Source of the DNA: ZC4RG30 sp963812195
GTDB taxonomy: Bacteria; Pseudomonadota; Gammaproteobacteria; Steroidobacterales; Steroidobacteraceae
Length of the DNA stretch: 64,000 nucleotides
Assembly (NCBI GenBank): GCA_963812195.1
Contig: CAWEUI010000023.1
Location: forward strand, 1-64,000
Reading direction: 5' to 3'
Below the pieces are notes generated by a model. It was given only the letters and a program-made list of their open reading frames with translations. It was not told the DNA's origin and did not search any database. The translations under genes and the position numbers were made by a program. Shown here in pieces: positions 36,274 to 47,079 of the stretch (position 1 is its first letter; the number at the start of each line of letters is the position of its first letter).

Positions 36274-37104
36274 TTACCGGCCGCGTGGCCAGCGCCGCCA
36301 GCAGCCGGGGTCGCCGTAGGCCATGAATGGCGGGTTCTGCAGGCTGTCGCGCTTGTTGTAGCGCAGCGGCTCGCCGCTGGCCAGTTCAACCACCTGGCCA
36401 CCGGCCGCTTCCACCACGGCCTGGCCGGCCGCGATATCCCACTCGGCGGTGGGGCCGAGCCGCGGATACAGGTCCACGGATCCATCGGCCACCAGGCACA
36501 GCTTGATGGAGCTGCCGGCCGCAATGAATTCATGCGCTCCGAGCTGCTTCACGGCGGCGCCCAGGTTGGGCGCCGCATGCGAGCGGCTGCCCACCACGCG
36601 CAGCACTGGCCGCGCGGTGCGACGCGCGCCGATGGGTGAGGGCGGCCGTTCATTGGCTTCGCGCCAGGCGCCGCTGCCGGGGACGCCCGAATAGGTGGTA
36701 TCCGATACCGGCACGTGCACCACGCCCAGTACCGGACGATGCGCCTCGATCAGCGCGATGTTGACGGTGAACTCGCCGTTGCGCGCCACGAATTCGCGGG
36801 TGCCATCCAGCGGGTCGACCAGCCAGTAGCGATGCCAGGCGGCGCGCTGCGCGGCCGTGCTCGCGCCGACTGATTCTTCGGACAGCACCGGCAGCCCGGG
36901 CGTGAGCTGCGCCAATGCGGCAAGGATCAGCCGATGCGAGACGAGGTCCGCTTCAGTCAGCGGCGAGTCGTCCGGTTTGGCTTGTGCCGCGAAGTCCGTG
37001 CCGTAGACCTCCAGGATGGCCTGGCCGGCCCGCCGTGCCATCGCCTTGACCGGCTCCAGCAATGCCGTTGCCGGCTGCTCAGAGTCCGGCGAGCGGGGAG
37101 GCAT
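36274..37104 (-). CDS. cysQ: 3'(2'),5'-bisphosphate nucleotidase
   Basis: This 276-residue FIG-superfamily phosphatase has the metal-binding motifs VLSEES, WLVDPLDGTREF and AEWDIAAGQAVVEAAGG. CysQ removes the 3' phosphate from PAP produced during sulfate reduction and so relieves inhibition of the pathway. It overlaps the end of cysNC by 26 bases and is the last gene of the cysD-cysNC-cysQ operon. Confidence 0.93.
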   Translation of the reverse strand: MPPRSPDSEQPATALLEPVKAMARRAGQAILEVYGTDFAAQAKPDDSPLTEADLVSHRLILAALAQLTPGLPVLSEESVGASTAAQRAAWHRYWLVDPLDGTREFVARNGEFTVNIALIEAHRPVLGVVHVPVSDTTYSGVPGSGAWREANERPPSPIGARRTARPVLRVVGSRSHAAPNLGAAVKQLGAHEFIAAGSSIKLCLVADGSVDLYPRLGPTAEWDIAAGQAVVEAAGGQVVELASGEPLRYNKRDSLQNPPFMAYGDPGCWRRWPRGR

Positions 37105-39008
37105 AGGTGATCACTCCGGCCTTGTCCAGTTCGGCGATGACGCGCTCGGCGGCCTCGGTGGCGGCAAGCGCCGTGGTGTCGATGTGGATCTCCGGGCTGC
37201 TCCGGCGGCTCGTAGGGTGAATCGATGCCGGTGAAATGCGGCAACTCGCCACGCCTTGCCTTCTTGTACAGCCCCTTGGGGTCGCGCTTCTCGGCCTCGG
37301 CCAGCGGCGTGTCCACGAAGATCTCGAAGAATTCCCCCGCGGCGAGCAGGCCGCGGGCCATCTCGCGCTCGGAGCGGAACGGCGAGATGAACGACACCAG
37401 CACGATCAGGCCCGCATCGACCATCAGTTTGGCCACTTCGGCCACGCGGCGGATGTTCTCCACCCGGTCCGCGTCGGTGAAACCCAGGTCCTGGTTCAGG
37501 CCATGGCGGATGTTGTCCCCGTCCAGCACGTAGGTGTGACGGCCCAGTGCATGCAGTCGCTTCTCGACCAGATTGGCGATGGTCGACTTGCCGGCGCCGG
37601 ACAGGCCCGTGAACCACAGCGCACAGGCGCGTTGTCCCTTGAGCTGCGCGCGCGCCGCTGCGCGTGACATCCAGCGCCTGCCAGTGGATGTTGTCGGCGC
37701 GGCGCAGGGCCACGTTGAGCAATCCGGCACCGACCGTGTCGTTGCTGAGCTTGTCGATCAGGATGAACCCGCCGGTCTCGCGGTTCGCGGTGTACGGATC
37801 GAAGGCCACCGGCCGGTCCAGGGTGACGTGGCACAGGCCGATCTCGTTCAGTTCCAGCTGATGGGCCGGCTGGTGTTCCAGCGTATTCACGTTCACGCGG
37901 TGTCTCGGGCACGGCCAGCGTGGCGTTGACGGTGCGCGTGCCGACCTTCATCAGGTACTGGCGGCCGGGCAGCATCGGTTGCTCGTGCATCCAGATCAGC
38001 GTGGCTTCGAACTGGTCGGCGACCTCGGCCGGCTCGCCGCTGGCCGCGAGCAGATCCCCGCGCGAGATGTCGATCTCCCGATCCAGCGTCACGGTCACCG
38101 ACTGGCCGGCCACCGCGTGGGGCAGGTCGCCATCGAAGGTGACGATCCTTGATACCCGCGGCCTCCGCGCCCGACGGCAATGCGCGGATCCGGTCCCCGA
38201 CGTTCACACGCCCACCGGCAATCTGCCCGGCAAAGCCGCGAAAGTCGGAGTTGGGCCGATTGACCCACTGCACGGGCAGGCGGAACGGCAAATGCTGGGT
38301 ACGCTGCTCGACCTCGACGCTCTCCAGGTGCGGCAGCAGTGCCGAGCCGCGATACCAGGGCATCTGCGGGCTGTTGGTCAGGATGTTGTCACCGCGCAAC
38401 GCCGAGACGGGAATGCCGACCACGTTGTCCAGGCCGACCTGCCGCGCGAATGCCAGGTAGTCGGCCACAATGGCGTTGAAGGTGTCCTCGGCGTAGCCGA
38501 CCCCGTCCATCTTGTTGACGGCCAGCACCACCTGCCGGATGCCCAGCAGCGAGACGATGTAGCTGTGGCGGCGTGTCTGCGTGAGCACGCCCTTGCGCGC
38601 GTCGACCAGGATCACCGCCACGTCGGCCGTGGAGGCGCCGGTGACCATGTTGCGCGTGTACTGCTCATGGCCCGGGGTGTCGGCGACGATGAACTTGCGC
38701 CGCTCGGTGGAGAAGAAGCGGTAGGCCACGTCGATGGTGATGCCCTGTTCGCGCTCGGCCGCCAGGCCGTCCACCAGCAGCGCCAGATCCAGCTCCTCGC
38801 CCTGTGTGCCGTGCTTGCGCGAGTCGGCATCCAGCGCGGCGAGCTGGTCCTCGTAGATCAGCTTGGATTCATACAGCAGGCGGCCGATCAGCGTGCTCTT
38901 GCCATCGTCCACGCTGCCGCAGGTGATGAAGCGCAGCAGGTCCTTGCGCTCGTGCGCGCTGAGGTAGTCCAGGATGTCCTGGTGGGACAGATCCACGGCA
39001 TGCGCCAT
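37079..39008 (-). CDS. cysNC: Sulfate adenylyltransferase subunit 1 / APS kinase fusion, frameshifted
   Basis: The N-terminal half is a GTPase with CGSVDDGKSTLIGRLL, VADTPGHEQYTRNM and VNKMDG. The C-terminal APS kinase has FTGLSGAGKSTIANL and DGDNIRHGLN. The fusion makes APS with CysD and then PAPS. Four one-base insertions (near 38,146, 37,902, 37,672 and 37,197) split it. The repaired joins are IVTFDGD, VNVNTLEHQ, RSAAARAQL and PEIHIDTTAL, and the true C terminus ends ITYASPLAGL at 37079. The ATG at 39008 overlaps the cysD stop. Because sulfate assimilation is central, sequence errors are more likely than loss. Confidence 0.92.
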
Positions 39009-39922
39009 CAGAAATAGCCTTCCTGTTTCTTCTTTTCCATGGATGCGGCCGAGTCGTGATCAATGACCCTGCCCTGACGCTCGGAGCTGGTGGTCAGCAG
39101 CATCTCCTGGATGATTTCGGGAAGCGTGGCCGCGGTGCTCTGCACCGCGCCGGTGAGCGGGTAACAGCCCAGGGTGCGAAAGCGCACGCTGCGCATTTCT
39201 GGTGTCTCGCCCGGGGCGAGCGGCATGCGCTCGTCGTCCACCATGATCAGCGCGCCGTCGCGCTCCACCACGGGCCGCCTGGCCGCGTAGTACAGCGGCA
39301 CGATGGGGATATCCTGCTGGTGGATGTACTGCCAGATGTCCAGCTCCGTCCAGTTCGACAGCGGGAACACCCGCAGGGATTCGCCCTTGTGCTTGCGGGC
39401 GTTGTACAGCTTCCACAGCTCCGGACGCTGGCGCTTCGGGTCCCAGCGGTGCTGTTTGCTGCGAAAGGAGAAGATTCGCTCCTTGGCCCGGGATTTCTCC
39501 TCGTCGCGGCGCGCGCCGCCGAATGCGGCGTCGAAGCCGTGCTGGTCCAGCGCCTGGCGCAGGGCCTGGGTCTTCATCACGTCGGTATGCACGGCCGAGC
39601 CGTGCGTGAACGGGCCGATGCCGCGCTCGACGCCGTCCCGGTTGATGTGCACCAGCAGATCCAGCCCCAGGCGCTTCGCGGTCGCATCGCGAAACTCGAT
39701 CATTTCCCGGAATTTCCAGGTCGTATCCACGTGCAGCAGCGGAAATGGCGGCCTGGCCGGATAGAAGGCCTTCAGCGCCAGGTGCAGCATTACCGAGCTG
39801 TCCTTGCCGATCGAGTACAGCATTACCGGCTTTTCGCACTCGGCCACCACCTCACGCATGATGTGGATGGCTTCGGCTTCCAGGCGTTGCAGGTGGGTGA
39901 GATGGGGGGCGGTCATGGTCAT
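39008..39922 (-). CDS. cysD: Sulfate adenylyltransferase subunit 2
   Basis: This 304-residue PP-loop ATP sulfurylase small subunit has MLYSIGKDSSVMLHLALKAF, FGGARRDEEKSRAKERIFS and the C-terminal MEKKKQEGYF typical of CysD. It forms APS from ATP and sulfate together with the CysN GTPase encoded next. It is the first gene of the operon, divergent from sucA with a 174-base spacer. Confidence 0.95.
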   Translation of the reverse strand: MTMTAPHLTHLQRLEAEAIHIMREVVAECEKPVMLYSIGKDSSVMLHLALKAFYPARPPFPLLHVDTTWKFREMIEFRDATAKRLGLDLLVHINRDGVERGIGPFTHGSAVHTDVMKTQALRQALDQHGFDAAFGGARRDEEKSRAKERIFSFRSKQHRWDPKRQRPELWKLYNARKHKGESLRVFPLSNWTELDIWQYIHQQDIPIVPLYYAARRPVVERDGALIMVDDERMPLAPGETPEMRSVRFRTLGCYPLTGAVQSTAATLPEIIQEMLLTTSSERQGRVIDHDSAASMEKKKQEGYF

Positions 39923-40096
39923 CTGGCTTGCAATGGTCCCGGCTGGCCCTTGAGGGCTTATAACGGGGCGCGCAGTCTACCAGCTAGCCGTCATGCGTCT
40001 GGGGAATCAGCTCGTTCGCAGGGATTGTGAGGCCGGTCCCGCCTCGGGCCGCCCTTCATTTAAACTATTGCAGTTGGAACAGGTAAACGAATCTCC

Positions 40097-43017
40097 ATGG
40101 GCCAAAACAAGGGCTTGAGCGGCGCGAGTGGGGGGCTCGCTGCACAGGATGCCACGACTGCACTCTGGGGCGGCAACTCCAGCTACGTAGAGGACCTCTA
40201 CGAGCGTTATCTGGGCGGCGAGGCGCTGCCCGCGGACTGGCAGAAATACTTTGCGGCACTGCCCGGTGCCGGCACGGATACTGCCCACGGACCGATCATC
40301 CGCGAGCTCGGCCAGATAGCGCTGGCGCCACGTCATGCGCTCTCGCCCGGCGAATCGGTGCGTACGGAAAAGCAGGCCGCGGTCTCGCGCCTGATCCAGA
40401 TCTACATGAATCGCGGTCACCTGATCGCGCAGGTCGATCCGCTGGGCCTGATGCATCGTCCCAAGCCGCGCCTGATGGACCTCGACCACATGGGGCTGAC
40501 CGAGGCGGACCTGGACACCGAGTTCTTCACCAGCGGCCGCGTCGAGGCGATTCCGCGGCGCGCGAAGCTGCGCGACATCATCGCGCTGCTGGAAAGGACC
40601 CTGGCCGGAACCATCGGCGCGGAGTTCGCGCACGTGTCGGACACCGATGAGCGCCTGTGGCTGCAGGACCGGTTCATGGAAGGGCGGCTGCAGCAGAAGT
40701 TCACCGATGAGGAACGCATCGGCATCCTGCGCCAGCTCACGTCCGCCGAAGGTCTGGAGCGCTACCTGCATACCCGTTACGTCGGCCAGAAGCGCTTTTC
40801 GCTGGAAGGCGGCGACGCGCTGATTCCGATGCTCAACGAGCTGGTCAACCGCGGCGGAGACATCGGCGTGGAGGACATGGTGATCGGCATGGCGCACCGC
40901 GGTCGCCTGAATGTGCTGGTCAATGTGCTGGGCAAGTCGCCCTCCGAGCTGTTCCACGAATTCGAGGGCAAGTACGACGTCGCCCACCTGAAGGGTTCGG
41001 GCGACGTGAAGTACCACAAGGGCTTCTCCTCGGACCTGCGCACCTCGGCGGCAACGTGCACGTGGCGCTGGCGTTCAATCCCTCGCACCTGGAGATCGTC
41101 AATCCGGTGGTGGAGGGTTCGGTGCGCGCGCGCCAGGAGCGCCGCGGCGACATCGGCGATACGCGCGTGGCCCCGGTGCTGATTCACGGCGATGCCGCCT
41201 TCGCCGGGCAGGGCGTGGTGATGGAAACCCTGCAGCTCTCGCAGGCGCGTGCCTTCTACACCGGCGGCACCATCCACCTGATCATCAACAACCAGGTGGG
41301 CTTCACCACCTCGCGATCCGCAGGACGCCCGCTCGACGATGTACTGCAGCGACGTCGCCAAGATGGTCGAGGCGCCGATCTTCCACGTGAACGCGGACGA
41401 CCCGGAAGCCGTCGTGTTCGTCGCCCGCCAGGCGCTGGACTATCGCATGAAGTTCCGCAAGGACGTGGTGATCGATCTGGTCTGCTACCGCCGCCTCGGC
41501 CACAACGAGGCCGACGAGCCGGCCGCCACGCAGCCGGTGATGTACGCGAAGATCCGCCAGCATCCCACGTGCGCGCAGATCTACGTCGACAAGCTGATCG
41601 GCGAGGGCGTGATCACGGCCGACGATGCGGCGGCCATGATGGATGAGTACCGCGCGGGCCTGGATGCCGGCAAGTCGCAGGTGCGCGCCTCGCTGGGCCT
41701 CATCGGCAACCAGTACACGGTGGACTGGACCAGGTTCCTGCGCAATGACTGGGCCGAACCGGCGGCAACGACCGTCGAGGCCCAACGGCTGGAGCGGCTG
41801 GGTGAGCGCATCGTGCGATGTCCCGGAGGGCTTCAAGTTGCATCCGCGGGTGGCGGCCATCTATGCCAACCGCCGCAAGATGCTCGCCGGCGAGCTGCCG
41901 CTGGACTGGGGCTGTGCCGAGACGCTGGCCTATGCTTCGCTGCTGGATGATGGCTGTCCCATCCGTCTGACCGGCCAGGACAGCGGCCGCGGCACGTTCT
42001 TCCACCGCCACGCGGTGCTGCACAATCTGGACACGGGCGAGACCTGGACGCCGCTGGAGCACGTCGGCCTGAACCAGCCGCGCTTCACCGTGACGGACTC
42101 GGTGCTGTCGGAGGAGGCGGTGCTGGGCTTCGAGTACGGCTACTCGACCACCAATCCGGCGGCGCTGGTCATCTGGGAGGCGCAGTTCGGCGATTTCGTC
42201 AACGGCGCGCAGGTGGTCATCGACCAGTTCATCAGCTCCGGCGAATCCAAGTGGGGCCGGTTCTGCGGCCTGATCACTGTTCCTGCCGCATGGCTACGAG
42301 GGGCAGGGTCCGGAGCATTCCTCGGCGCGGCTGGAGCGTTTCCTGCAGCTGTGCGCGGAGAACAACATGCAGGTCGTGGTGCCTTCCACGCCGGCGCAGA
42401 TGTTCCACATGTTGCGTCGCCAGATGCTGCGCTCCCTGCGCAAGCCGCTGATCGTGATGACGCCGAAGAGCCTGTTGCGACACGAGTTGTCGGTATCGCC
42501 GCTGGCGGATCTTACCGAGGGCGGTTTCGCGCCGGTCATCGACGAGATCGACGAGATCGATCCGGCGCAGGTCCAGCGGGTCGTGTTCTGCAGCGGCAAA
42601 GTGTATTTCGACCTGCTGAAGGCCCGCCGCAGCGCGGGTGAGAAGAATGTGGCCATCGTGCGCATCGAGCAGCTCTATCCCTTCCCGGTGCAGGCCTACG
42701 AGAGCGTGTTGGGGCGCTACCCGCAGGCGGACGAAGTGGTCTGGTGCCAGGAAGAGCCGCAGAATCAGGGTGCCTGGTATCACATCCGCCATCGCCTGGA
42801 GGGATCCATGCAGAAGGAGCGGCAAACGCTGCTGTACGCCGGTCGCCAGCACGCGGCGGCGCCGGCCACTGGCATCGGCAAGATCCATGAAACCGAGCAG
42901 CGGGAACTGGTCGATGCCGCGCTGCATGCCACCGCGCGCGAGACGGTCGGTCCCAGCACCACCTCGCGGCTCGTCAACGAGACCGGCGTGCTGCCGGTCA
43001 TGCGCAAGAGTTCCTGA
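40097..43017 (+). CDS. sucA: 2-oxoglutarate dehydrogenase E1, frameshifted
   Basis: This thiamine-diphosphate E1 subunit of the 2-oxoglutarate dehydrogenase complex has the N-terminal SSYVEDLYERYLGG, then MAHRGRLNVLVNVLGKSP, FHVNADDPEAVVFV, CYRRLGHNEADEP and LLPHGYEGQG-type sequence, ending LPVMRKSS. The ATG at 40097 gives the standard N terminus. Indels near 41,047 (one G missing), 41,324, 41,815 and 42,285 (extra base) interrupt it. Each repair recovers conserved sequence (TSGGNVHVALAF; TSDPQDARSTMYCSD; IVDVPEGFK). It is first in sucA-sucB-lpd. Confidence 0.93.
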
Positions 43018-43047
43018 GGTTTTTTCGCGAGTCACCGACAAGAAATA

Positions 43048-44232
43048 ATGAGCACCGAGATCAAAGTACCCAAGTTGCCCGAGTCCGTTGCCGACGCCAC
43101 GCTGGTGAACTGGCACAAGAAGCCGGGCGATGCCGTGGCGCGCGACGAGAACCTGGCGGATCTTGAAACCGACAAGGTGGTTCTGGAGGTGCCCGCACCG
43201 GTTGCGGGCGTGCTCAAGGAGGTCAAGGTCGAAGCCGGCACGACCGTGGTCAGCGACCAGTTGCTGGCGGTGATCGAAGCCGGTGCCGTGGCCAAGGCCG
43301 CCCCGGCGCCGACGCCCGGCCGCCGGCGCCAGAGCCTGCTCCGGCCAGCCCACCGGATGCGAACAGCGCGGCGGCGCCTGCCGCCGTGAAGTGCCGGACC
43401 GGCGGCGCGGCGCGCCGCTGCCGAAACAGGGCGTGGACATCGCCCAGGTCAGCGGCAGCGGGCTGGGCGGCGCCGTTACCAAGTCCGATGTGCTCGACGC
43501 GCGGGCCGGCGCCGGAATCGCCAGGCGGCGGCCGCGTCGAGCGGCGGGTGCCCATGACGCGCCTGCGCGCGCGCATCGCCGAGCGTCTGGTGAGCGCACA
43601 GGCCACGCAGGCATTGCTGACCACGTTCAACGAGGTGGACCTGCTCGCGGTGCAGGAACTGCGTCCGCGCTACAAGGACAAGTTCGAGAAGCAGCACGGC
43701 GTGAAGCTGGGCTTCTCCTCGTTCTTCGTGAAGGCCGTGATCGAGGCCCTGAAGCGTTTTCCCATCGTCAACGCCGCGGTGGATGGCAGCGACATCGTCT
43801 ACCGGGAGTTCTACGACATCGGCATGGCGGTTTCGACCGATCGCGGCCTGGTGGTGCCGGTGCTGCGCGATGCCGATCAGCTCGACTTTCGCGCAGATCG
43901 AGAAGATGGTGGGTGATTTCGCGGCGCGGGCGCGCAGCGGTGCGCTCACCATGGAGGATCTGACCGGCGGCAGCTTCAGCATCACCAACGGCGGTGTGTT
44001 CGGGTCGCTGATGTCCACGCCGATCGTCAACGCGCCGCAGAGCGCCATCCTGGGCATGCACAAGATCCAGGAGCGGCCGGTGGTGGTCGAAGGGCAGATC
44101 GTGATCCGCCCGATGATGTATCTGGCGCTGACCTATGACCATCGGATCATCGATGGCAAGGAGGCGGTGCAGTTCCTGGTGACGATCAAGGACGCCCTGG
44201 AGGATCCGGGCCGTCTGCTGATCGGAATCTGA
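43048..44232 (+). CDS. sucB: 2-oxoglutarate dehydrogenase E2 (dihydrolipoyl succinyltransferase), frameshifted
   Basis: The lipoyl domain has the lipoylated Lys in LETDKVVLEVPAP. A peripheral-subunit binding domain (KQGVDIAQVSGSGLGGAVTK) and the catalytic domain follow, the latter with TFNEVDLLAV, SITNGGVFGSLMSTPI and the active-site TYDHRIIDGKEAVQFL. Several indels fall in the Ala/Pro linker (43,310-43,540), where repair is uncertain, and one near 43,890 (DQLDFAQIEKM). The protein forms the core of the complex and accepts succinyl groups from E1. Confidence 0.92.
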
Positions 44233-44236
44233 CGCC

Positions 44237-45665
44237 ATGGCTGACAAGTACGACGTTATCGTCATCGGTGGGGGCCCCGGTGGCTATCCGGCTGCGATCC
44301 GCGCCGCGCAGAACGGATTGAAGGTGGCCTGCATAGACGGCTGGAAGAACCGCGACGGCGGCTATGCCTTCGGTGGCACCTGCCTGAATGCCGGCTGCAT
44401 TCCCTCCAAGGCGCTGCTGGAGTCCACCGAACTGTTCCACCGCGCCTCGCATGAATTCAAGGTTCACGGCATCGGGGTCGGCAAGCTCGCCATGGACGTC
44501 AAGGCCATGCAGAAGCGCAAGGACGGCATCGTCAAGGGACAGACCGTGGGCATCGCCGCGCTGTTCAAGGCCAATGGCGTCACGCGGACTGACCGGGCAC
44601 GGGCGGCTGCTGCCGGGCAATCAGGTCGAGTACACGGCGGGCGACGGCAAGAAGCAGACGCTGGCTGCAACCAGCGTGATTCTTGCTTCCGGGTCCCAGC
44701 CCACGGCACTGGGCTCGGTGCCGCTGGACGGCAAGTGCATCGTGGATTCCTGGGGCGCGCTCGACTTCGACGCGGTGCCCGAGCGGCTTGGCGTCATCGG
44801 TGCCGGCGTAATTGGTCTGGAGCTGGGCAGCGTCTGGGCGCGTCTGGGCGCCAAGGTCACCATTCTGGAAGCCGCGGATGATTTTCTGGCCATGGTGGAC
44901 CGGCCGCTGGCTGCCGAAGCGCTCAAGCAGCTCAGGAAGCAGGGGCTGGAGATCAAGCTCGGTGCCAAGGTCAGTGGCGCCAGCGTCGCGAAGAACGTCG
45001 TGACCGTGAAATACACGGATGCATCCGGCGAGCAGAGCGCCGTGTTCGACAAGCTGGTGGTTGCCGTGGGGCGCCGCCCTTACACGCAGGATCTGCTGGC
45101 CGACGGCACGGGTGTGGAGATCGACGCACGTGGCTTCATCGTCGTCGATGAGCTGTGCCGCACCGGTGTGGACAACGTCTACGCGGTCGGCGATTGCGTG
45201 CGGGGCCCGATGCTGGCCCACAAGGCCAAGGAAGAGGGCGTGATGGCCGCGGAACTTGCCGCCGGGCGCTACGGCCACGTGAATTACGACGTGGTGCCTT
45301 CGGTGATCTACACCGCACCCGAGATCGCCTGGGTCGGTGTATCCGAAGCACAGGCGAAGGCCGCCGGGCGCAAGGTGAAGGTCGGTCAGTTTCCGTTCAT
45401 TGCCAGCGGCCGGGCCAGGGCGATGGAAGCACCCGCGGGCTTTGCCCGCATCGTCGCCGATGCCGATACTGACGAGATACTCGGCGCGCACATCATCGGA
45501 CCGCTGGCCGGCGAGCTGATCGCCGAAGCCTGCCTGGCGATGGAATACCACGGCAGCTGCGAGGACCTGCAGCGTACGATGCACGCGCATCCGACGCTGT
45601 CCGAGGCGGTGCACGAGGCCGCCTTGAACGCGGACAAGCGAGCGATCGACTCGCTCAATCGCTAG
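44237..45665 (+). CDS. lpd: Dihydrolipoamide dehydrogenase, frameshifted
   Basis: This FAD-dependent E3 has the Rossmann motif VIVIGGGPGGYPAAIRAA, the redox disulfide GGTCLNAGCIPSKALL, the NAD motif GVIGAGVIGLELG, and the catalytic HPTLSEAVHEAA at the dimer interface. One extra A near 44,588 shifts the frame between NGVT and LTGHGRLL. It begins four bases after sucB and completes the operon. The 3' end overlaps that of the convergent POT gene by 11 bases. Confidence 0.95.
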
Positions 45666-47079
45666 CGGCGCCGCGCGCCACTTCGTGGCTTTCCATGATC
45701 CGGCGCAACGGCCGGTTGAAGGCCCAGATGATGGGCGCGGGCGCCAGCGCAATGGCCGCGATCACCAGGAAGAAGTGCTGGGGCGGCATCAGGCTGTACA
45801 TCTTGCCAAGGTAGCCCGCCAGGTAGTTGCCGGGAAAACTGGTGGCCAGGAACACCGCCATCATCAGCGCCGCCACCTGTGGCGGGGCGGCCTTGGCATA
45901 CAGGGACAGGCCCACCGGTGAGAAGTACAGCTCGCCGATGGTAAAGATGGCGAAGTACAGGATGCTCCACGTCCAGTAGACCTGGCCGGACCCGGCCAGG
46001 GCCTGCGCGCCCGCCAGCACCAGGTAGGACGCCGACAACAGCACGAATCCCAGCGCCATCTTGACCACTGGGCTGGGTTCCCGGGAGCGCTTCTCCTGTC
46101 GCTTCCAGAAGGCAATGACCAGTGGCGTGAAACCCAGGATGAAGAAGCCATTCAGCGCCTGGATGAACCCGACCGACAGCGTGACGCTGGTGAAGCCCAG
46201 GTTCACCACTCGATTGAGGTGATCCAGGCTCCACACCACCACGGTATTGCCCGACTGTTCGTACGTCGCCCAGAACAGGCAGCCGGGTATGAAGAACAAC
46301 CACAGGATGATGAAGGCATACCAGTCCTGGCGGGAGAACGGTTTGCGCGGCGCGGCCGACGTACTGGCGACGGCGCGTCGACGGGGGCGATCGTCAGGCA
46401 GGACCCGCAACGCAAACAGGTACGTCACGGTGCCGATGAGCATGCCCACGCCGGCGGCACCAAAGCCATAGGACCACAGCTGGGCCTGGCCGAAGGCGCC
46501 GCAGATGAGCTGGCCGACCAGCGCGCCCAGATTGATGCCCACGTAGAAAATCGAATAGGCGCGATCGATGCGGTGATCGCCTGGCCGGTACAGGCCGCCA
46601 ACCTGCGTGGAGATATTGGGCTTGAAGGCGCCATTGCCAAGGATCAGGAACAGCAGCGCGAAGTAGAAATAGTTCTCGAAGGCCATCAGGAAGTGGCCCA
46701 CCGACATCAACAGGCCACCGGCCACAACGGTATAGCGCCGCCCCAGCCAGCGGTCGGCCAGGAATCCGCCGATCAGCGGCGTGAAATACACCAGGCTGGT
46801 ATACGCGCCGTAGATCGCCGACTGGAACTGCTGCGGGGTGCTGAAGCCTCCGTAGATGGTCTCCAGAAAATGGCGCATGTGGGAGCCGGCAACCACAGTC
46901 TCGTAGTGGCCGGGCAGCAGCAGGTACTGCAGGCAGTAGATGGGCAGCAGCACGCGCATCCCGTAGTACGAGAAGCGCTCCCACATTTCGCTCGCGAACA
47001 GGTAGGTCAGCCCGCGCGGATGACCGAACAGGTCCCCGCTGCGGACCCCGGCATTGGGAGGGACGATGGTCTCGCTCAT
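45655..47079 (-). CDS. POT/PTR-family proton:peptide symporter
   Basis: This protein of 474 residues has about 14 transmembrane helices. The proton-coupling motif SEMWERFSYYGMR (ExxERFxYY) and the PTR2 signature FYVGINLGALVG are intact. POT transporters import di- and tripeptides, and some carry other substrates. The ATG at 47079 overlaps the stop of the sugar ABC permease gene, so it is the last gene of that operon. This is an unusual partnership. Confidence 0.9.
   Translation of the reverse strand: MSETIVPPNAGVRSGDLFGHPRGLTYLFASEMWERFSYYGMRVLLPIYCLQYLLLPGHYETVVAGSHMRHFLETIYGGFSTPQQFQSAIYGAYTSLVYFTPLIGGFLADRWLGRRYTVVAGGLLMSVGHFLMAFENYFYFALLFLILGNGAFKPNISTQVGGLYRPGDHRIDRAYSIFYVGINLGALVGQLICGAFGQAQLWSYGFGAAGVGMLIGTVTYLFALRVLPDDRPRRRAVASTSAAPRKPFSRQDWYAFIILWLFFIPGCLFWATYEQSGNTVVVWSLDHLNRVVNLGFTSVTLSVGFIQALNGFFILGFTPLVIAFWKRQEKRSREPSPVVKMALGFVLLSASYLVLAGAQALAGSGQVYWTWSILYFAIFTIGELYFSPVGLSLYAKAAPPQVAALMMAVFLATSFPGNYLAGYLGKMYSLMPPQHFFLVIAAIALAPAPIIWAFNRPLRRIMESHEVARGAASD

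Noticed and set aside
41000..44600. Programmed ribosomal frameshifting in sucA, sucB and lpd
   Set aside because: There is no shared slippery sequence or downstream pseudoknot, the indels are irregular, and each repair simply restores the normal protein. Sequence error is simpler.
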